DNA of 64,000 bases from Marinilactibacillus sp042660675 (GTDB lineage: Bacteria; Bacillota; Bacilli; Lactobacillales; Carnobacteriaceae_A), in assembly GCF_042660675.1 (NCBI RefSeq), contig NZ_JBHSUL010000009.1:1-64000 (forward strand), in the 5' to 3' direction. Shown here piece after piece: positions 25,170 to 32,303 of this stretch. Both the position numbers and the translations under genes were made by a program. How positions within the stretch are numbered: the stretch's first letter is position 1; each line of letters begins with the position of its first letter. Under the pieces are notes generated by a model, which searched no databases, had not been told where the DNA came from, and saw only the letters and a list, made by a program, of their open reading frames with translations.

Positions 25170-26837
25170 CTAGAATAGTCCAGTTATCTTTCCTTCAGAT
25201 GTAATATCCACTTGTTCAGCAGCTGGTTTTTTAGGAAGTCCTGGCATACGCATGATGTTGCCCGTTAAGACAACGATAAAGCCAGCTCCTGCAGAGATAG
25301 ATAACGCTCTAATATTCACACTGAAATTTTCTGGTTTACCTAATTTTTCTGCTTGATCAGACAAAGAATACTGCGTTTTAGCCATACAGATAGGTAAGTT
25401 TCCGTAACCGAGTGCGGTGAGCTTTTCTGCAGTCTTTTTAGCCAATGTAGTCCATTCTGTTCCTGATCCACCATAGACTTTTTGAACGATTTGCTCGATT
25501 TTTTCTTCAATAGAATCTTCTAACTCGTAAGCGAAGGTTAATTTGGACGGCTGATCACAGACCTCAACCACTTGTTTCGCAAGCTCTGTTCCTCCGTTTC
25601 CACCTTCAGCCCAAACATCGGACTGAACAACTTGAACGTCGTGTGCTAAACAAGCTTCTTTTAATACTTCCAGTTCAGCTGTTGTGTCTTGCGGAAAAGT
25701 ATTGATAGCGACAACGGCATTTAATCCGAATACACCTTGAATATTTTCAACATGTTTCAATAAGTTTGGCAAGCCATTTTTTAACGCTTCTATATCCTCT
25801 GCGTCTAGCTGATTTTTTTGAACGCCTCCATGCATTTTAAGCGCTCTAATGGTTGCAACAATGACGACTGCATCTGGCTCTAGTCCGCCCATGCGACATT
25901 TAATATCCAGAAATTTTTCTGCACCTAAGTCCGCTCCAAATCCCGCTTCTGTGACGACGTAGTCTGCGTGCGTTAAAGCCATTTTTGTTGCTAGTAAACT
26001 ATTGCAACCGTGTGCGATATTCGCAAACGGTCCACCGTGAACAAACACGGGTGTCTGCTCCAGCGTTTGCACAAGATTCGGTTTCAGTGCATCTTTCAAT
26101 AACGCAGCAGCCGCTCCTTCTACACCCAGTTGACCGATTGTAACAGGGCGATTGTCATAAGTATATCCAATCAAACAGTTTTTTAATTTTGCTTTTAGTT
26201 CATCAATAGAAGTAGATAAGCAGAGTACTGCCATAATTTCCGAAGCAACGGTAATATCAAATCCATCTTCTCTTGGCATACCGTTAGAGCGTGCGCCGAT
26301 ACCACTGATGATTGACCTAAGCTGTCTGTCGTTCATATCAATCGCTCTTCTCCAGGTTACACGCCTTGGATCGATTTCCAATTCATTCCCTTGATAAATG
26401 TGATTGTCAACCATAGCTGCGACCAGGTTGTTGGCTGCTCCAATCGCATGAATATCTCCTGTAAAGTGAAGGTTCAAGTCTTCCATCGGGATCACTTGGG
26501 CGTATCCGCCACCAGCGGCGCCTCCTTTTAATCCAAATACCGGACCTAAGGAAGGTTCACGCAGGGCAATGGCTGCTTTCTTGCCAATCTTTTGTAATGC
26601 ATCTCCAAGTCCGACAGAAGTGGTCGTTTTCCCTTCTCCTGCTGGCGTTGGGTTGATTGCGGTAACTAGAATGAGTTTGCCTTTTCGCTTGGATTCAATA
26701 CTCTTTCCAGATAAAGTGATTTTAGCTTTGTAAGGTCCATATTGTTCAAGATCTTTTTGTTCAATCCCTAATTTTTCGGCGATAGATTCAATAGGTTCCA
26801 TTTTTGAGGCTTGTGCAATTTCAATGTCTGTCTTCAA
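25170..26837 (-). CDS. fhs: Formate--tetrahydrofolate ligase
   Basis: A 555-residue ATP-dependent enzyme that makes 10-formyl-THF for purines and initiator tRNA. The P-loop TPAGEGKTT is at residues 64-72; KGGAAGGGYAQVIPMEDLNLHFTGD and the C-terminal MRMPGLPKKPAA are characteristic. Start is TTG at 26837 with GGAGG about eight bases upstream. It opens the folate operon and has an extended -10 promoter overlapped by a PurBox-like sequence, so it may belong to the PurR regulon as in Lactococcus. Confidence 0.95.
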   Translation of the reverse strand: MKTDIEIAQASKMEPIESIAEKLGIEQKDLEQYGPYKAKITLSGKSIESKRKGKLILVTAINPTPAGEGKTTTSVGLGDALQKIGKKAAIALREPSLGPVFGLKGGAAGGGYAQVIPMEDLNLHFTGDIHAIGAANNLVAAMVDNHIYQGNELEIDPRRVTWRRAIDMNDRQLRSIISGIGARSNGMPREDGFDITVASEIMAVLCLSTSIDELKAKLKNCLIGYTYDNRPVTIGQLGVEGAAAALLKDALKPNLVQTLEQTPVFVHGGPFANIAHGCNSLLATKMALTHADYVVTEAGFGADLGAEKFLDIKCRMGGLEPDAVVIVATIRALKMHGGVQKNQLDAEDIEALKNGLPNLLKHVENIQGVFGLNAVVAINTFPQDTTAELEVLKEACLAHDVQVVQSDVWAEGGNGGTELAKQVVEVCDQPSKLTFAYELEDSIEEKIEQIVQKVYGGSGTEWTTLAKKTAEKLTALGYGNLPICMAKTQYSLSDQAEKLGKPENFSVNIRALSISAGAGFIVVLTGNIMRMPGLPKKPAAEQVDITSEGKITGLF

Positions 26838-26930
26838 AAGTTACCCTCCGTTTTTACGAACGAAAAAAACATCAAACTTTCATTTTATTCGCTTTAATAT
26901 TATTTAACTGCTTACTTTCTATGTAATCCG

Positions 26931-26959
26931 ATTATAACATAACAATAAACGAACTTTAA
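26931..26959 (-). promoter_or_regulatory. fhs operon promoter with PurBox-like site
   Basis: Minus-strand TTAAAG (26954-26959), 17-base spacer ending in TGT, TATAAT (26931-26936). The plus-strand sequence ATAAACGAACTTT (26945-26957) matches the PurBox AWWWCCGAACWWT except for the first C, the same variation seen at the pur operon. Confidence 0.6.
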
Positions 26960-26983
26960 TCACAATTTCAAGTGGTTTCTCTA

Positions 26984-27013
26984 TTTACTTTTTTTGTATT
27001 TACGCGGTATAAT
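26984..27013 (+). promoter_or_regulatory. Promoter of the DUF378 gene
   Basis: TTTACT (26984-26989), 18-base spacer, TATAAT (27008-27013). A second weaker candidate (TCGACA ... TAAAAT) lies about 40 bases further on. Confidence 0.4.
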
Positions 27014-27097
27014 CGCCAAGTAACTTCAATTTATTTATCGACATTATTCAGTATATTTCGTAAAATATAGTTAGTTCGTATAAAAGGAGGCTATACC

Positions 27098-27319
27098 TTG
27101 AAAATATTAGATAGAATTGCATTAGGCATCCTGATACTCGGAGGCATTCATTTACTACTGATCGGATTAATTGGTTTCAATACTGTAGAACTTGTCTTCG
27201 GTAGCCCAGAGGAGTGGGGAACGCGTATTGTCTATATCGTCATTGGCTTAAGCGCACTATGGTGTTTCAAATACTTCTCATTCACACCAAGAGGCGGCAG
27301 CAGATTAAAAGATCGATAG
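27098..27319 (+). CDS. DUF378 small membrane protein
   Basis: A 73-residue protein with two membrane segments (about 8-30 and 42-60) and the DUF378 pattern DRIALGILILGGIHLLLIGL ... NTVELVFG ... RIVYIVIGLSALWCF. Function is unknown; the family is widespread in Firmicutes. Start is TTG at 27098 with AAGGAGG nine bases upstream. It is monocistronic, divergent from fhs and closed by a terminator. Confidence 0.82.
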   Translation: MKILDRIALGILILGGIHLLLIGLIGFNTVELVFGSPEEWGTRIVYIVIGLSALWCFKYFSFTPRGGSRLKDR

Positions 27320-27365
27320 CATCCTTTCCCTCCTGAAGTTGGCGTCATTAACGATTATTATAAAT

Positions 27366-27411
27366 TAAAAAGTCGAGTTATTATAGTTGATTATAATAAC
27401 TCGCTTTTTTT
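27366..27411. terminator. Terminator after the DUF378 gene
   Basis: CGAGTTATTATA (27374-27385) pairs with TATAATAACTCG (27392-27403); A tract before and T tract after. Confidence 0.9.
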
Positions 27412-27440
27412 ATGTTCTCTCTATTAATTAATTGAATCCA

Positions 27441-27653
27441 TTATCTGTAAAAAACGATTCCCGCAAGTACAAGTAATACTCCTACAATCAAAGATACAAC
27501 ACTTCCGATGACATAGATACTGTTATACCATAACCAGTATTTTTCTTGTTTCTTATTGGTTGTCTGCTGATTTCTCTTAAGTTGCTTTGGATATTTCAGA
27601 GAAATCCCTCCGTACACGATTAATGCAAGACCTATTATAATTAGTAACCCCAT
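27441..27653 (-). CDS. Small two-helix membrane protein
   Basis: A 70-residue protein with a hydrophobic N-terminal helix (2-18), a polar basic stretch with YPKQLKRNQQ and KKQEKYW, and a second helix (46-68). AAAGGG lies six bases before the ATG. I do not recognise the family with certainty; it loosely resembles small DUF6199-type membrane proteins. It lies 38 bases downstream of mgsA on the same strand and may be cotranscribed with it. Confidence 0.6.
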   Translation of the reverse strand: MGLLIIIGLALIVYGGISLKYPKQLKRNQQTTNKKQEKYWLWYNSIYVIGSVVSLIVGVLLVLAGIVFYR

Positions 27654-27691
27654 TTTATACCCTTTCTTTCACCTGTATCTAGTCACTCATT

Positions 27692-28114
27692 TCAGATGGG
27701 TAAATCTTCTCTACCTTTGCCTCTGAAAAAATCTCTCCACTGATAAAAGTCAGCATCCAACCCTCTTAATAAAATTTCTGCTGAACCTACATTAGTTGCT
27801 AATGGAATTTCGTAAACATCACTTAACCTCAGTAATGCCGAAATATCCGGTTCGTGCGCTTGTGCGGTTAGTGGATCTCTTATGAAGATGACAAGATCCA
27901 TTTTATTGTCTGATATGTATGCACCAATTTGTTGATCTCCACCTAGTGGTCCTGATTTGAATCGATGAACATCTAAGCCTGTTTCTTCTATTATTCGTGT
28001 GCCGGTGGTTCCCGTTGCAAATAAAGTATGTTTTTCTAATATTGCCTTGTAGGCCGTGGCCAGTTTAATGATGTCTTCTTTCTTCTTATCGTGAGCAATT
28101 AATGCAATATTCAT
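27692..28114 (-). CDS. mgsA: Methylglyoxal synthase
   Basis: MgsA converts dihydroxyacetone phosphate to methylglyoxal and phosphate as a glycolytic bypass. The 140-residue sequence has the start NIALIAHDKKK, the phosphate-binding GTTGTRI and SGPLGGDQQIGA, the Asp in FIRDPLTAQ and the conserved AHEPDISALLR. ATG at 28114 with GGAG eight bases upstream; a GTG at 28123 overlaps that region and is less likely. A divergent DJ-1/PfpI gene lies 180 bases away, a family able to repair or remove methylglyoxal damage. Confidence 0.95.
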   Translation of the reverse strand: MNIALIAHDKKKEDIIKLATAYKAILEKHTLFATGTTGTRIIEETGLDVHRFKSGPLGGDQQIGAYISDNKMDLVIFIRDPLTAQAHEPDISALLRLSDVYEIPLATNVGSAEILLRGLDADFYQWRDFFRGKGREDLPI

Positions 28115-28232
28115 TCTGTTCACTCCATCCTATTGGTTTCAGACTGGTCATACTTTGTATCTTCATTTATCATAACATATCTTATCGGCTAGAGAATACC
28201 ATGAGAAACAGCATTTAGTATAAGCATTAGAT

Positions 28233-28261
28233 TTGCACCCGTTCTACATGCGCGATACACT
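28233..28261 (+). promoter_or_regulatory. Promoter of the PfpI-family gene
   Basis: TTGCAC (28233-28238), 17-base spacer, TACACT (28256-28261), 33 bases before the start codon. Confidence 0.65.
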
Positions 28262-28294
28262 AAATGTAGATAAACTAATAGGAGGAATTTAGAC

Positions 28295-28810
28295 ATGGGT
28301 AAAAAAGTAGCAACCGTTATGACAAAATTATTTGAAGATGTAGAATTCACTTCACCAAAAGAAGAACTCGAAAAAGCAGGTCACGAAATCGTAACGATTG
28401 GCTTTGAAGCAGGCGAAACCGTTGAAGGTAAAAAAGGAAAAGCTTCTGTTACAATCGACAAAAGTATTGACGATGTTTCCCCAGAAGATTTCGACGCTTT
28501 ACTCATACCTGGTGGATTTTCACCCGACCAACTTCGTAAGGATGAGCGTTTCTTGAATTTCACACGTGCATTTTCTGAAAATAATAAACCAATTTTCTCA
28601 ATTTGTCATGGTCCACAACTACTAATCAATGCTGAAGTTGTAAAAGGAAAAGATATTACTTCAGTCTCTCAAGTAGCAATTGATCTTAAAAATGCCGGCG
28701 CAAACTTCCGTGACGAAGAAGTCGTTATTGACGATTCTGGTTTAATTTCAAGCCGTACGCCTGAAGATTTACCTGCTTTTAACAAAGCTATGGTGAACGC
28801 GTTACAATAA
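28295..28810 (+). CDS. DJ-1/PfpI family protein (YraA-like)
   Basis: A 171-residue class I glutamine amidotransferase-like protein of the PfpI/YraA type, proposed in other organisms to act as protease, glyoxalase or protein deglycase. Nucleophile elbow Cys in SICHGPQLL near residue 105, preceded by DFDALLIPGGFSPDQLR. AGGAGG lies nine bases before the ATG. It stands alone with its own promoter, divergent from mgsA, which suggests a link to methylglyoxal. The activity cannot be decided from sequence. Confidence 0.87.
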   Translation: MGKKVATVMTKLFEDVEFTSPKEELEKAGHEIVTIGFEAGETVEGKKGKASVTIDKSIDDVSPEDFDALLIPGGFSPDQLRKDERFLNFTRAFSENNKPIFSICHGPQLLINAEVVKGKDITSVSQVAIDLKNAGANFRDEEVVIDDSGLISSRTPEDLPAFNKAMVNALQ

Positions 28811-29184
28811 TTACGGCTAGCTGAGGAAATTATTATTTTTCTCAGCTAAAACCTTAACTGATTTTAAGGATACGTACAAAAAATATTGTTAAACTATCTA
28901 TAGTGTCAAATTATAAAACACTTTTCTTTTCTCCCCCTAATATTGAATGTTTTAAAGTGGCCCCCCACTTTATCTTGTTCTTTTGAAAAGAAACTTATTC
29001 TATATGAAGCTGAACTTTCTTTCTCCCCTGATTGAATTGTATACATTGCTGAATATAGAAATATAAGAGACTAGATATGTCTCAATTTTAAATTGAGGTT
29101 GGAATGCTTTCCTTCCTTAAAAAAATCCCATTAGGATTCAGCGAACTTTCGCTTTTTCCTAATGGGATTTTTTTGTCTACTTTC
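28811..29184. other. Gene-free stretch with palindromes
   Basis: No credible coding frame is seen in these 374 bases. They contain a stem TAGCTGAG/CTCAGCTA just after the PfpI gene, a stem AAAGTGG/CCACTTT with a CCCC loop (28954-28971), a 17-base palindrome CTCAATTTTAAATTGAG (29081-29097) and a strong bidirectional terminator. An unrecognised small RNA is possible. Confidence 0.5.
29119..29174. terminator. Bidirectional terminator after thiD
   Basis: AAAAAATCCCATTAGG (29120-29135) pairs with CCTAATGGGATTTTTT (29158-29173); serves thiD on the minus strand and any plus-strand transcript. Confidence 0.93.
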
Positions 29185-29991
29185 TTAATTTTCTGTTCGG
29201 TAAGCCCAGTGATTTGTCGGTCCATGACCGTGCCCCACCTGCTCCAGTGGATTAGATATTGCGGCTTGGATGTAAGCTTTAGCTGTCTTGATGGCTTCTA
29301 GCACTGAGTGGCCTTTTGCAATTTCAGCCGCAATACATGCTGAATACGTACATCCCGTACCGTGAGTATTTTTCGTGTCAATTCGGGGGGTGGATAGCCA
29401 TACTTCCTCTCCAGATTCAAGCAGTATCAAATCAGAGGCTTTCGGATCATCCAGCGTATGACCACCTTTTATGATGACAACTTTACTCCCCGCTTCTTTT
29501 AACTGATAGGCAGCTTTAAGCATATCTTCCTTGTTTATTATCTCAATCCCTGTCAACGCTTCAGCTTCTGGGATATTGGGTGTGATGACATCTGCTAAAG
29601 GAACCAGTCTATTTTTCATCACTTCGATCGCAGTAGATGCCATTAAGGGATGTCCTCCCTTTGCGACCATGACCGGATCAATGATCAGTGGGGCTATTTT
29701 ATGGTCTAAAAGTTTGTTTGCAATGAGCTCCATATAATCCCCATTAACAAGCATGCCTGTTTTAATCGCTGACAAGTTGAAATCACTGAAAATTGCATCT
29801 AATTGTGCTTCAACCATTTCAAGCGGCACAGGATGTACTCCATGAACCCCAAGTGTGTTCTGAGCCGTGACCGCCGTTAATACGGATACCCCAAATACGT
29901 TTCTTTCTTGAAAGGTTTTCAAGTCTGCTTGAATTCCTGCTCCACCACCACTATCACTGCCTGCAATCGTCAATACTTGTTTAGTCGTCAT
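29185..29991 (-). CDS. thiD: Hydroxymethylpyrimidine/phosphomethylpyrimidine kinase
   Basis: ThiD phosphorylates HMP twice to HMP-PP for thiamine synthesis. The 268-residue ribokinase-fold enzyme begins VLTIAGSDSGGGAGIQADLKTF and has IKTGMLVNGDY, DPVMVAKGGHPLM, TPNIPEAEALTG and the anion hole DTKNTHGTGCTYSACIAA. ATG at 29991 with AAGGAG ten bases upstream; a much longer frame extends through the leader and is rejected. A TPP riboswitch with terminator lies upstream, and a 41-codon frame overlaps its start codon by four bases. A pyridoxal kinase role is possible for this family but the riboswitch argues for thiamine. Confidence 0.94.
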   Translation of the reverse strand: MTTKQVLTIAGSDSGGGAGIQADLKTFQERNVFGVSVLTAVTAQNTLGVHGVHPVPLEMVEAQLDAIFSDFNLSAIKTGMLVNGDYMELIANKLLDHKIAPLIIDPVMVAKGGHPLMASTAIEVMKNRLVPLADVITPNIPEAEALTGIEIINKEDMLKAAYQLKEAGSKVVIIKGGHTLDDPKASDLILLESGEEVWLSTPRIDTKNTHGTGCTYSACIAAEIAKGHSVLEAIKTAKAYIQAAISNPLEQVGHGHGPTNHWAYRTEN

Positions 29992-30113
29992 TTTCTCACC
30001 GCTCCTTGTGCACCGAAGACTTTTTCGATTGCTATGACCGATAAAAAGGTGGTTTTTTCTATTATTTGTTGCGCTACTGTTTGAAAATCGTTCTGTTTTA
30101 TCATTTTGCTCAT
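29988..30113 (-). CDS. Unrecognised 41-residue peptide coupled to thiD
   Basis: An ATG at 30113, with GAGAG seven to eight bases upstream, opens a 41-codon frame (MSKMIKQNDFQ ... EKVFGAQGAVRK) whose TGA overlaps the thiD ATG as ATGA, the classic sign of translational coupling. It lies between the riboswitch terminator and thiD. I do not recognise the sequence; it could be the remnant of a lost thiamine gene or a real small protein. Confidence 0.45.
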   Translation of the reverse strand: MSKMIKQNDFQTVAQQIIEKTTFLSVIAIEKVFGAQGAVRK

Positions 30114-30138
30114 CCCACTCTCTAGACATTTTAAGACA

Positions 30139-30172
30139 CAAAAAAACTCTTCCAAAATTGATAGAAGAGAGT
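30139..30172 (-). terminator. TPP riboswitch expression-platform terminator
   Basis: Minus-strand CTCTTC/GAAGAG stem followed by seven T residues, about 55 bases after the aptamer and before the thiD transcription unit proper. Fits transcription attenuation by TPP. Confidence 0.8.
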
Positions 30173-30225
30173 CGGTTCACACTAAATAAGAATACAGATA
30201 ACTTGATCTGCCATTCATCATGATC

Positions 30226-30352
30226 ACTTCCCTCCGCTAGCATTACCTAGTTCAGGTTAAGGGTCAGGTCTTACCTTTCTCAGCTTTCGCGATCAGTTTG
30301 GTTGGAGGGTTTTGTAAATCCTCGATCTTTACTGAAAGCTCTATGCTCCCCT
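30226..30352 (-). promoter_or_regulatory. TPP riboswitch (THI box)
   Basis: On the minus strand the conserved core CTGAGAAAGG, then ACCCTTAACCTGAACTAGG, TAATGCTAGCGGAGGGA, closed by GGGAGC at the 5' end, matches the thiamine pyrophosphate aptamer. Confidence 0.95.
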
Positions 30353-30375
30353 AGTTCTTTTAATTTAACGATTTC

Positions 30376-30384
30376 ATTATATCA
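30376..30384 (-). promoter_or_regulatory. Extended -10 promoter of the thiD unit
   Basis: Minus-strand TGATATAAT (30376-30384), about 25 bases upstream of the TPP aptamer. The -35 is poor. Confidence 0.5.
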
Positions 30385-30505
30385 GTTTGGTACCGAAAAT
30401 ACCATATGCTTAAGCGTTGACTATTTGTTTCATTCCTTTCTATTTTTTACGATTTTTTCATCTGTTCATCATACCTTCTTCAAATTTGTTTTCTATACTA
30501 TGTTC

Positions 30506-30602
30506 ATACCCACAACAACCAACTTATTTTTCAGGGCGATTACTCCTCCAAGTAATCGTCCGTCTCCTTTTTAGCCACTTGCATCTGCAGGTGGTTTTTT
30601 TT
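30506..30602 (+). ncRNA. Candidate small regulatory RNA with anti-Shine-Dalgarno loop
   Basis: An orphan plus-strand terminator (CCACTTGC 30575-30582 with GCAGGTGG 30587-30594, then eight T residues) closes a short transcript that could start near 30506, downstream of a TATACT at 30494-30499. In front of it is an 11-bp stem GGGCGATTACT/AGTAATCGTCC (30534-30544 with 30551-30561) whose loop reads CCTCCA within ACTCCTCCA, complementary to GGAGG ribosome binding sites. No coding frame with a ribosome binding site is present and the next gene points the other way. The layout resembles C/U-rich-loop small RNAs of Firmicutes. The -35 is weak. Confidence 0.5.
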
Positions 30603-30772
30603 GTTTTTTTTGACTTTACTGATCAGTTTCTTTGACAGTAATGCTTAAGGCCGATTTCATTCTTGTTGATGGCTACATTCAAAGTTAGGAAATCACGTAA
30701 TCTGTGAAATAGTATAATGAGAACGATCGTCACGAAAGGTTCATCGTACATTTGATTATAGAAAATTTCTCC

Positions 30773-31687
30773 TTAAATATATTCTTTTAGTTTATTCGTT
30801 CCTACCATGGTGAAATGTGTTTCTAGCACTTTTCGTATGCTTTTTGTTGATGTTTGTTTACCGCACCAGTCATCGATTTGATTTGTAGTCACCTTACCTT
30901 CTGGAAACAAAACTTGATATTGTCTAACACTTTCTAATATAGCTGATTCTAATGGTACTTTATGCCCACAGGTCAGACAACTTTTCATTCTAAGACCGCT
31001 CGACAAGGAAAGCGTATTGCAGTGCGGACAGACAACCCCTTTTTCTAACTGTTCATAAGGGTATTCGGGCGTAGTTTGTTCATGCTGATTCTGAGTCTCC
31101 TGTCCATCCACTAGTATTTCTGCCAGTTGTCTGTCTTTTTGGGATGACATTTTAAGCTGATCGTTTATTTTGATGAGGTGGGTTTCAATTTGTGTGGGGA
31201 AGATAAAAGAATCGGTGGTACTGGCATTATAAAGGGTAAATGTGGGATGAACAAAGACGACGTGTGCTTGAATTTTATGTTTGAAATGTGTTTCTCTGAT
31301 TAGGTTAGTGAGGTTTTGTTTGGTTCTGGCTAGCTGGATAGTAGGGTTTCTGATAATTTTTCCGGATACTGTCGATAATCCTTCGTTGGTCAAAATGTAA
31401 TCACCCGAATAATTTTTGATTTCGTAAAGATGGATTGTTCCTCCAGAAATCACTAAGGTATCTATTTGAAAAGTACTTCCACTATTTTTTAATAGTAAAT
31501 CATTTAGTATCAAAGCGTCACTGGTTAGATGTTTAGCGAGTAGGGTATCAAATTGTTCCTCCCCTGTATATCCTTTTTCAAGGTTCCATAGTAGTCTTCG
31601 GTCAGATTCCCTTAACGTAGTTCGTGCATTCAAATAGATGAGCTTTTTTAGCAAATCTGGCTCTTTTCTCTGATTCTTTACTATAAT
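30773..31687 (-). CDS. NERD-domain protein with C-terminal zinc ribbon
   Basis: About 304 residues. The central part (about 40-150) is the nuclease-related NERD domain: GYTGEEQFDTLL, IDTLVISGGTIHLYEIKNYSGD, with the Asp and Glu-x-Lys of the restriction-endonuclease-like fold. The end holds a zinc ribbon CPHC ... CLTCGH and a helical tail. Function unknown, possibly DNA processing. The start is unclear: GAGGTG is an obvious ribosome binding site with ATT six bases later (31685-31687), giving the IIVKNQRKEP start that parallels MIVK starts of relatives; GTG at 31696 would lie inside that site, and TTG at 31654 is a further option. Confidence 0.8.
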   Translation of the reverse strand: MIVKNQRKEPDLLKKLIYLNARTTLRESDRRLLWNLEKGYTGEEQFDTLLAKHLTSDALILNDLLLKNSGSTFQIDTLVISGGTIHLYEIKNYSGDYILTNEGLSTVSGKIIRNPTIQLARTKQNLTNLIRETHFKHKIQAHVVFVHPTFTLYNASTTDSFIFPTQIETHLIKINDQLKMSSQKDRQLAEILVDGQETQNQHEQTTPEYPYEQLEKGVVCPHCNTLSLSSGLRMKSCLTCGHKVPLESAILESVRQYQVLFPEGKVTTNQIDDWCGKQTSTKSIRKVLETHFTMVGTNKLKEYI

Positions 31688-31833
31688 TGTTATCACCTCA
31701 TTATTGATACTGATGAATGCTTTGGAATCTAATGAAAATTCTAAAAGTTATTGATTTTGAGGATAAGCTACAGCCTATTTTTCTTCATATAATGAGTTTC
31801 ATTTTAATAAGAAGTTACAATTATGAACATAGT

Positions 31834-32222
31834 CCCTCTCGTTGACTTCCCACCTTGCGAGAGGGACTATCTGGGCTTTTCATTCCCTCTCGTTGACTTC
31901 CTACCTTGCGAGAGGGACTATCTTGACGTTTCATTCCCTCTCGCTGACTTCTGACCTTGTGAGAGGAACTATCTAGGCGTTTCATTCCCTCTCGTTGACT
32001 TCCCACCTTGCGAGAGGGACTATCTTGACGTTTCATTCCCTCTCGCTGACTTCTGACCTTGTGAGAGGGACTATCTAGGCGTTTCATTCCCTCTCGTTGA
32101 CTTCCCACCTTGCGAGAGGGACTATCTTGACGTTTCAGTCCCTCTCGTTGACTTCTGACCTTGTGAGAGGGACTATTTGGGCGTTTCATTCCCTCTCGTT
32201 GATTTCCGACCTTGCGAGAGGG
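31834..32222. repeat. Eight tandem 51-bp hairpin repeats
   Basis: CCCTCTCG begins units at 31834, 31885, 31936, 31987, 32038, 32089, 32140 and 32191, an exact 51-base period. Each unit contains CCCTCTCG paired with CGAGAGGG (or TGAGAGGG) about 16 bases apart, then a spacer ACTATCT..GACGTTTCATT or close to it. Units 1, 2, 4, 6 and 8 carry GACTTCCCACCTTGCG-type loops while 3, 5 and 7 carry CTGACTTCTGACCTTGTG-type loops, giving a 102-base higher order. Because 51 is divisible by three, long frames run through it; I do not treat them as genes. There are no unique spacers, so it is not a CRISPR array. Confidence 0.95.
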
Positions 32223-32271
32223 AATGTCTTAATGATTCGTGCCAAAAATATAGGTTGGGTCCTTGAAAATG

Positions 32272-32298
32272 AAAAAAACAGCCGCTGCCGGCTGTTTT
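32272..32298 (-). terminator. Amidohydrolase terminator
   Basis: Minus-strand AAAACAGCCG/CGGCTGTTTT stem and T tract, a few bases after the stop codon at 32304. Confidence 0.92.
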
Positions 32299-32303
32299 CC
32301 TTT

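Noticed and set aside
29992..30243. N-terminal extension of thiD by 84 residues
   Set aside because: It runs through the TPP riboswitch terminator and lacks family similarity; thiD begins at the ATG after AAGGAG.
31821..32189. A 122-codon frame across the 51-bp repeats encoding 17-residue repeats
   Set aside because: The period is a multiple of three, so open frames arise automatically. The only spacing between GAGAGGG and ATG is one base, too short for initiation, and the conserved feature is the inverted repeat.
31834..32222. CRISPR array
   Set aside because: Units are contiguous with no unique spacers, and no cas genes are in the window.
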